A stretch of 64,000 nt of DNA from Prevotella sp. UBA2711 (GTDB lineage: Bacteria > Bacteroidota > Bacteroidia > Bacteroidales > Bacteroidaceae). The notes under the pieces were generated by a model. That model ran no database searches. It saw nothing but the letters and a program-made list of their open reading frames with translations, and was not told the origin of the DNA. The stretch lies in NCBI GenBank assembly GCA_002354095.1, contig DEKX01000018.1:133383-197382 (forward strand). The letters are read 5' to 3'. The translations under genes and the position numbers were made by a program. This document shows, piece after piece, positions 58,289 to 64,000 of the stretch; the first letter of the stretch is position 1, and each line of letters begins with the position of its first letter.

Positions 58289-59147
58289 AAGCATTTTTAT
58301 CACAGGTCTGTTCATGTTGTTGCCAGCCGTCAGCATGGCACAAGAGAACATACAAAGGGCGTTCGATGCCCTAAGACAGAGTAAGGACATCAAAGAAGTC
58401 TCTGCCAGACATTCCTTGGATAAAGACCCTGATACGGGCATGATGGAGGGACTGGAAGATACCTACGACTTCATGATTACCAATCCGAAGGCAAAACATT
58501 TGGTGGATGACATCCGAAAGGCTTTCCAGCAGGATGAGCCGCAAGCCTATAATGTCAGCTCGGGTTCACACGGGAATAGCGAGGATTATGTTGCGTTGGC
58601 TGTTGGCAAGAGCAACAAGGGTGGGGTAGCCATCGGTCTGATGCAAGGCTCACAATGGATTTACGCCTGCTTCATCGATCCAGAGGACTCCCTGCGTCAG
58701 CACCGTTATGCCTACGCTTTGGAGTGGGTGGACAATGGCGATAAGATACGTGGACGCATCGTCAAGACCTACGCTACTACGCAGAAATATCGCCAAAGCA
58801 GGTACCAGTCAAGTACCATCACGGTGAATGGGAAAAACATCAAAATGAGCGGTAGTGGTTTCTCGTCAGGCGACGGATTCTCTTGGTCTGGATTTTCGTC
58901 AGAGAAGACTTCGGAAGTATGGTTGACGGAATTCAACACGTTCAAGAACCTGTTCCTAAAGAACCCCAATGGTACGGCTGCCAATAGTTATGCCACACAA
59001 ATCTATAAACTCTGCAAGAATGCCAAGTCGCTCGAAGACGTGGAAAAGAACATGGTAGCGACAGAGATACAGAAACTGAGAAAGAAAACCAACGACGAAT
59101 TCATACAACAGTTGTTCGACATGAGCATCGAACGCCTTAAAAAGTAA
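58278..59147 (+). CDS. Exported protein of unknown function
   Basis: 289-residue protein with signal peptide (MKSKSIFITGLFMLLPAVSMAQ). The ATG at 58278 overlaps the previous gene's stop; an ATG two codons upstream is less suitable. The N-terminal part is helical (NIQRAFDALRQSKDIKEVSARHSL), followed by strands (EDYVALAVGKSNKGGVAIGLMQGSQWIYACFIDP) and a Gly/Ser stretch (MSGSGFSSGDGFSWSGFSSEK). Not recognised. It lies between an anti-sigma-like gene and the TonB-type barrel, so probably one operon and an envelope role. Confidence 0.7.
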   Translation: MKSKSIFITGLFMLLPAVSMAQENIQRAFDALRQSKDIKEVSARHSLDKDPDTGMMEGLEDTYDFMITNPKAKHLVDDIRKAFQQDEPQAYNVSSGSHGNSEDYVALAVGKSNKGGVAIGLMQGSQWIYACFIDPEDSLRQHRYAYALEWVDNGDKIRGRIVKTYATTQKYRQSRYQSSTITVNGKNIKMSGSGFSSGDGFSWSGFSSEKTSEVWLTEFNTFKNLFLKNPNGTAANSYATQIYKLCKNAKSLEDVEKNMVATEIQKLRKKTNDEFIQQLFDMSIERLKK

Positions 59148-59157
59148 TCCCAACGTT

Positions 59158-61377
59158 ATGACATACTACAAAGCTTTATGCCTTTCACTGCTATTGGTTG
59201 TGGAAGGCGGGACCCTCGCGGCCCAAAACCAACTCCAGACCCAGAGCGATTCTTCCCGTGTGCAGCGCGACTCCATCACCTGGAACCAGGAGCTGGAAGG
59301 CGTGGAGATCAAGGCCCAGCGCCAGCTCATCAAACAGGAGGTAGACCGCATTGGCTACGATGTGCAGGCTGATGACGAATCGAAGACGCAGACTGTGCTC
59401 GACATGCTGCGCAAAGTGCCGATGGTGACGGTGGACGGTCAGGACAACATCCTCGTGAAGGGCAACAGCAACTTCAAAATCTATAAGAACGGCCACTACG
59501 ATCCTAATCTGTCGAAGAATGCCAAGGAGGTATTGAAGGCCATGCCCGCCTCGATGGTCAGGCGCATAGAGGTCATCACCGACCCTGGAGCCCGCGAGGA
59601 TGCCGAGGGAGTGGATGCCATCCTGAACATCGTGATGGTGGACGGCTCGAAACTCGACGGATTGACGGGTGTGGTATCTGCCACCTACACGTCGCTGAAC
59701 CATCCCAACCTCTACACCTCGCTGACAGGACAGATGGGCAAGTTGCTACTCTCGGTAGATTACGGCTATGGCGGCATGTCATCCAAAGAGACAGAGAACA
59801 GTCAGGACACGGAGCGCACTTTCCTTGAGACTGGCAACCGCCTGTTGGCGCATAGCGACGGCAGCAATCCTGGCGGCATCCACTATGCCAACCTCAATGC
59901 CAGCTACGACCTCGATTCGCTCAACCTGCTGTCTGCATCCTTCGGCGGCTATTTCTATAAGTTGAATGTGCAGGGAGACGGCTGGACGAAAATGAGCAAC
60001 GCGGCATCACAGCCGCTTTACAGCTTTAGCAATCACTACTGGATGCCCGGCTACAGTCACAGTTCGTGGAACGGCAGACTGGACTACGAGCATCGGACGC
60101 GTCGGAAGGGCGAGCGGCTCACACTCTCTTATATGCTCGCCCTGACGCGCCAACATACTGACCAGGAGAACACCTACGACGACTTGGTCAATGTGCCCTT
60201 CGCCTATACCAACAGTCTGCAGACCGAGCGCGAACGCTTCACGGAGCATACCCTGCAGGCTGACTGGCTCCGCCCGTTGGGCAAAGGGCACCAGATAGAA
60301 ATAGGAGCGAAATACATAGATCGCAATAACAACAGCCACAACACGCAAGACTTCTATGGCAGTATGCCTACTACCGAAAACCGTTTCGAGCATACTACGC
60401 GAGTTCTGGCAGGATATGCCGACTACATCTACAATGCCGAAAAGTGGTCTGCCCGTGCGGGTTTGCGCTACGAGTACAGCTATATGCGAGGCAGTTATCC
60501 CGATGGCACAAATGCGGCCTTCAGTCATCGGCTGAACGACTGGGTGCCTCAGGCGAGTCTGAAGTATCAGCTGACGCCATCGCAGTCGCTGAAACTGAAC
60601 TACACCACGAGCATCAATCGTCCTGGCATCTCCTATCTTAACCCCGCTGTCTCGACCTCGCCCAATGTGGTACAGCAAGGCAATCCGCTCTTGGTGAGTT
60701 CCCATTCGCAGAGCCTCTCGCTCATCTATATGTATATCGGCCAGCGGCTCACGCTGCAACTAGCTCCCAGCTATCGGTTCAGCAATGGCGGTATCGCTGC
60801 TATCCAGACAGCGCAAGGCGATGTGCGCTATCTGACCTACGACAACGTCCAGCGCTACCGCCGAGCCTCGTTCGAGCAGTATGTGCAATGGAAACCCTTC
60901 GACGGCACGACACTTGTCATTAACAACAACCTGCGCTATGAGCATTATGCCAACCCCAACCTTGACTATCGCAATCATGGCTGGTCGGACAACTACTATG
61001 CCAATCTCTCGCAGCAGCTGCCCTGGAAGTTGCGCCTCTATCTGATGGTGTACGGCAAGATAGGCCATAGTCCCACGAGTATCTATTATATGCAGCACAC
61101 TTATTATGGCTATTATGCCTCCCTGCAGCGTTCGTTCCTCAAGGGCGACCGACTGACGGTGCGCATCGGAGCCAACAATCCTTTCAACAAGCATATTACC
61201 TCCAGCGCAGAGACCGTCAATGGCGACTATCGCGACTTTCAGACCTCGTGGAATCGCGGGCGCTCGTTCAGCATATCGCTCACATGGCGCTTCGGCTCGC
61301 TCAAAGCAAGCGTGAAGAAAACCGAGCACAGCATCGAGAATGACGATGTCGTGGGTGGAATCACAAAAGGGCAATGA
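59158..61377 (+). CDS. TonB-dependent-receptor-like outer-membrane barrel
   Basis: 739-residue outer-membrane protein: a signal peptide (residues 1-22), a plug domain (about 45-165: LEGVEIKAQRQLIKQEVDRIGYDVQAD, TVLDMLRKVPMVTVDGQDNILVKGNSNFKIYKNG, MPASMVRRIEVITDPGAREDAEGVDAILNIVM) and a long barrel with many alternating Tyr/Leu strands ending in a short tail. It lacks the N-terminal carboxypeptidase-like repeat of SusC proteins. The family probably takes up a ligand through the outer membrane, or moves a signal to the sigma/partner pair upstream. Confidence 0.85.
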   Translation: MTYYKALCLSLLLVVEGGTLAAQNQLQTQSDSSRVQRDSITWNQELEGVEIKAQRQLIKQEVDRIGYDVQADDESKTQTVLDMLRKVPMVTVDGQDNILVKGNSNFKIYKNGHYDPNLSKNAKEVLKAMPASMVRRIEVITDPGAREDAEGVDAILNIVMVDGSKLDGLTGVVSATYTSLNHPNLYTSLTGQMGKLLLSVDYGYGGMSSKETENSQDTERTFLETGNRLLAHSDGSNPGGIHYANLNASYDLDSLNLLSASFGGYFYKLNVQGDGWTKMSNAASQPLYSFSNHYWMPGYSHSSWNGRLDYEHRTRRKGERLTLSYMLALTRQHTDQENTYDDLVNVPFAYTNSLQTERERFTEHTLQADWLRPLGKGHQIEIGAKYIDRNNNSHNTQDFYGSMPTTENRFEHTTRVLAGYADYIYNAEKWSARAGLRYEYSYMRGSYPDGTNAAFSHRLNDWVPQASLKYQLTPSQSLKLNYTTSINRPGISYLNPAVSTSPNVVQQGNPLLVSSHSQSLSLIYMYIGQRLTLQLAPSYRFSNGGIAAIQTAQGDVRYLTYDNVQRYRRASFEQYVQWKPFDGTTLVINNNLRYEHYANPNLDYRNHGWSDNYYANLSQQLPWKLRLYLMVYGKIGHSPTSIYYMQHTYYGYYASLQRSFLKGDRLTVRIGANNPFNKHITSSAETVNGDYRDFQTSWNRGRSFSISLTWRFGSLKASVKKTEHSIENDDVVGGITKGQ

Positions 61378-61462
61378 GAGATAACAACGGTAAAAATGAC
61401 AATAATCTATAAATTTTCAAATTAAATTCAGTCAAAAGATAATGTTTATCAATAAAAAGTCG

Positions 61463-61470
61463 TAATTTTG
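61463..61470 (+). promoter_or_regulatory. -7 box of the PBP1A gene
   Basis: TAATTTTG followed by CA, 27 nt before the ATG at 61498. Confidence 0.6.
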
Positions 61471-61497
61471 CAACGAATATTCATAAACGTTCCAAGA

Positions 61498-63819
61498 ATG
61501 AAGAAAGTAATTGTTCGAATTCTGTGGGCTCTGCTTGGTGCGACAGTTATTACGGCAGGGTTTGCATTCTATGCCATCAATAACGGGTGGATAGGGTATA
61601 TGCCGCCTATAGAGGAACTTCAAAATCCAATCAACAGATATGCTACTCAGGTGTATAGTTCCGATGGAAAAATTATGGGAACATGGAACTATAACCGTGA
61701 AAACCGTGTCTTGGTGGATTATTCACAGTTATCTCCATCGCTGGTTCAGGCATTGGTAGCTACAGAGGATGTTCGATTCTATGACCATTCAGGTATTGAC
61801 TTTTTTGCACTCGGGCGTGCTATCGTCAAACGTGGTATTTTTAGGCAGAAAAGTGCAGGAGGTGGATCTACAATTACTCAACAACTGGCGAAACAACTTT
61901 ATTCCGGTACAGCTCATAGCGTGATGGAACGTCTGCTTCAAAAGCCGATAGAGTGGGTGATAGCTGTGCAGTTGGAACGCAACTATACGAAGGACGAAAT
62001 CATCGCCATGTATCTCAATTATTTCGATTTCCTTCATAATGCAGTAGGTATTAAGACTGCTTCGAATACGTATTTCGGCAAGGAACCAAGTAACCTGACT
62101 GTTACGGAGGCTGCAACCTTGGTCGGGTTATGCAAGAATCCTTCATATTATAATCCGGTTAGGTATAAGGAAAGAAGTCGGGAACGTCGTAACGTAGTGC
62201 TTGGACAAATGGTAAAAGCTGGTTATCTTACCGAAGCTCAATACGAACAGTATTCTGCAGAGCCTATGACTTTGAATTTTCATGTGTCTGATCATAAAGA
62301 TGGCGTAGCCGTTTATTTCCGTGACTTCCTGCGTCGCTACATGATGGCAAAGAAACCCGAGCGTGCTGATTATCCGTCGTGGAATATGGTGAGGTATCAT
62401 ATCGACTCTATCAGTTGGGAGACGGATCCGCTTTACGGGTGGTGTAATAAGAATAGGAAAAGGAATGGGGATACTTATAATGTCTATACAGACGGCTTGA
62501 AAGTATATACTACTATAGATTCGCGTATGCAGGAGTATGCCGAGCAAGCTGCCCGAGAACACATAGTAAAATATCTCCAACCAGCGTTTGATAAAGAGAA
62601 TCGAGGACGTAAAAGTGCTCCATATTCAGGAAACCTGTCGGCGGAGCAAGTCAACAAGATTTTAATGCGTTCCGTGCGTCAGTGCGAACGGTATCGGGTG
62701 CTGAAGGAGTCTGGAGCTTCTGAAGATGAGATAAAACGTTCGTTTAATACTAAAACGGAAATGTCGGTTTTCACCTATCGTGGAGAGAAAGACACAATTA
62801 TGACGCCGTTGGACTCTATACGATATTATAAATCATTCCTGCGTTGCGGTTTTATGAGTATGTGTCCGCAGAATGGGCATGTCAAGGCTTATCTCGGTGG
62901 CTTGGACTTCATGCATTTTGCTTATGACATGTGTATGGAAGGCCGTCGCCAAGTGGGTTCGACTATTAAGCCGTTCCTCTATTCTCTGGCAATGGAAAAT
63001 GGCTTTTCTCCTTGCGATTTGGCACCGAATGTTCAGGAAACGTATGTCGTTGCAGGTCGTGCCTGGACTCCTCGTAATGGTAGTCGTGCAAGATATGGAG
63101 AAATGGTTACGCTGAAATGGGGACTTCAACAATCTAACAACTGGATATCTGCTTATCTGATGAGCAAACTGAATCCCCAGGCTTTTGTTACATTGTTGAG
63201 GGAGTATGGTATAAACAATCCTGAGATACACCCCTCTATGGCTCTTTGTTTAGGACCTTGTGATATTACTGTTGGTGAAATGGTCAGTGCATATACAACA
63301 TTTGCTAACCATGGTATTCGAACAGCCCCCTTGTTCGTTACAAAGATTTCTGATAATGAGGGAAATGTCCTCGCAGAGTTTCAACCGCGTATGAATGAGG
63401 TTATCAGTGAGGAAAGTGCCCACAAGATGCTGTATATGTTGAAAGCTGTGGTTGAGGGCGGTACAGCAGGACGTCTTCGCTATAAGTACAATATCTCTGG
63501 TGATATAGCTGGCAAGACGGGAACGACCAACAATAATAGTGATGCGTGGTTTATGGGTATCACTCCAACATTGGTCAGCGGTTGTTGGGTTGGCGGTGAG
63601 GATCGTGATATTCACTTCACCATGACCAGTATGGGACAAGGTGCAGCCGGTGCTCTTCCTGTCTGGGCTTATTATATGAAGCGTGTATATGCTGACAAGC
63701 GTTTAGGTTATAATGAAAATGCTGTATTCGATTTGCCACCTGGGTATAATCCGTGTCAGAATGATGAGTCTGGGTTAGAAGATGTTCCCCAAGAAGACAT
63801 GGGCGAGATATTTGAATAG
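61498..63819 (+). CDS. Class A penicillin-binding protein (PBP1A type)
   Basis: 773-residue bifunctional peptidoglycan synthase. The start at 61498 (MKKVIVRILWALLGATVITAG) gives a membrane anchor; an in-frame TTG at 61468 lies inside the promoter. GT51 transglycosylase: VATEDVRFYDHSGIDFFALGR with Glu90, and SAGGGSTITQQLAKQLY. Transpeptidase: Ser488 in GSTIKPF, SNN at Ser546 and KTGT at Lys673. It polymerises and cross-links peptidoglycan in the periplasm. The C-terminal tail (FDLPPGYNPCQNDESG) is acidic. Confidence 0.95.
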   Translation: MKKVIVRILWALLGATVITAGFAFYAINNGWIGYMPPIEELQNPINRYATQVYSSDGKIMGTWNYNRENRVLVDYSQLSPSLVQALVATEDVRFYDHSGIDFFALGRAIVKRGIFRQKSAGGGSTITQQLAKQLYSGTAHSVMERLLQKPIEWVIAVQLERNYTKDEIIAMYLNYFDFLHNAVGIKTASNTYFGKEPSNLTVTEAATLVGLCKNPSYYNPVRYKERSRERRNVVLGQMVKAGYLTEAQYEQYSAEPMTLNFHVSDHKDGVAVYFRDFLRRYMMAKKPERADYPSWNMVRYHIDSISWETDPLYGWCNKNRKRNGDTYNVYTDGLKVYTTIDSRMQEYAEQAAREHIVKYLQPAFDKENRGRKSAPYSGNLSAEQVNKILMRSVRQCERYRVLKESGASEDEIKRSFNTKTEMSVFTYRGEKDTIMTPLDSIRYYKSFLRCGFMSMCPQNGHVKAYLGGLDFMHFAYDMCMEGRRQVGSTIKPFLYSLAMENGFSPCDLAPNVQETYVVAGRAWTPRNGSRARYGEMVTLKWGLQQSNNWISAYLMSKLNPQAFVTLLREYGINNPEIHPSMALCLGPCDITVGEMVSAYTTFANHGIRTAPLFVTKISDNEGNVLAEFQPRMNEVISEESAHKMLYMLKAVVEGGTAGRLRYKYNISGDIAGKTGTTNNNSDAWFMGITPTLVSGCWVGGEDRDIHFTMTSMGQGAAGALPVWAYYMKRVYADKRLGYNENAVFDLPPGYNPCQNDESGLEDVPQEDMGEIFE

Positions 63820-63840
63820 TATATATAATAATGTATAGGA

Positions 63841-63880
63841 GTTTTCGGCTTTTGTCATGAAAGTCGAAAACTTTTCGTTT
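63841..63880 (+). terminator. Terminator after the PBP1A gene
   Basis: GTTTTCGGCTTT and AAAGTCGAAAAC pair (one G-T) around a 7-nt loop, followed by CTTTTCGTTTTT. Confidence 0.75.
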
Positions 63881-63907
63881 TTAACAAAAAAAGTTCTCTA
63901 AAAGTTT

Positions 63908-63937
63908 TGTCGGTTCAAAAAATAGTCGTACCTTTGC
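63908..63937 (+). promoter_or_regulatory. Strong promoter at window end, possibly of an rRNA operon
   Basis: TTG at 63908-63910 and TACCTTTG at 63930-63937 have a 19-nt gap, with A/T tracts upstream like an UP element. The downstream leader contains GAGATCTTTGAGAAGTTTACATA, which resembles 16S rRNA leaders of Prevotella. No protein frame begins before the window ends. Confidence 0.5.
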
Positions 63938-64000
63938 ATCCGCTTTCGCTCAAAAACGAGTGATTGCCCAAAAGAACGAGATCTTTGAGAAGTTTACATA

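Noticed and set aside
60007..61374. Two long minus-strand open frames (250 and 204 codons) antisense to the TonB-type barrel
   Set aside because: They arise from the codon pattern of the barrel gene; no recognisable protein, no promoter and no coupling to neighbours.
1..64000. tRNA genes
   Set aside because: All intergenic regions were read for cloverleaf-like patterns and the GGTTCGAATCC-type T arm; none was convincing. A computed scan with tRNAscan-SE would settle this.

Overview
The window looks like chromosome of a Prevotella-like member of the Bacteroidales (Bacteroidota). The evidence is the TAnnTTTG -7 promoter box, usually followed by CA, about 20 nt after a TTG/TTTG -33 box in front of many genes; the lack of Shine-Dalgarno sequences; and Bacteroidales-type proteins (DUF3078, DUF1573, CBM-fused MalQ, TonB-linked outer-membrane barrels next to ECF sigma factors). 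No CRISPR array, insertion sequence, integrase or tRNA gene was found.

Layout. 1-7957 is mostly housekeeping: DUF1846 protein (cut by the window edge), yidC, a DUF3078-type secreted protein, a DUF1573 protein, aspS, a histone-like winged-helix protein and a small unknown protein. 7946-38699 is a large surface-polysaccharide locus. Its left half (7.9-25.4 kb) is a patchwork of glycosyltransferases, acyltransferases and a UbiA/DPPR-like prenyltransferase on both strands, many with their own very close promoter. Its right half (25.4-38.7 kb) is one co-directional minus-strand block: receiver protein, phosphoglycosyltransferase with a pseudo-receiver domain, half-length TolC-like protein, Wzz/Wzc-like protein, Wzy-like polymerase, three GT2 enzymes, Wzx flippase, GT11-like fucosyltransferase and a GT4. 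After xylB and buk/ptb come fcl, gmd and manC (42.3-45.7 kb), which make GDP-L-fucose and probably feed the fucosyltransferase. 45.7-53.5 kb is housekeeping again: dedA, a TPR protein, glnS, mltG and malQ. 54.1-61.4 kb holds two ECF sigma/partner modules, a membrane-anchored winged-helix regulator, exported proteins and a TonB-type outer-membrane barrel. The window ends with a class A PBP and a strong promoter that may lead into an rRNA operon.

The most unusual signal is a family of heptanucleotide-repeat arrays. Five of them are exactly 4 x 7 + 4 = 32 nt long although their heptamers differ. Three sit between the -7 boxes of divergent promoters, in two of which a variant unit supplies the -33 TTG at the right distance. 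Two more lie inside glycosyltransferase reading frames, and shorter relatives lie in a coding region and over a TTG start codon. Other points are glycan genes that look leaderless, an export module with a half-TolC and no Wza, a sugar-phosphate transferase fused to a degenerate receiver, and three structured intergenic regions that may encode small RNAs.
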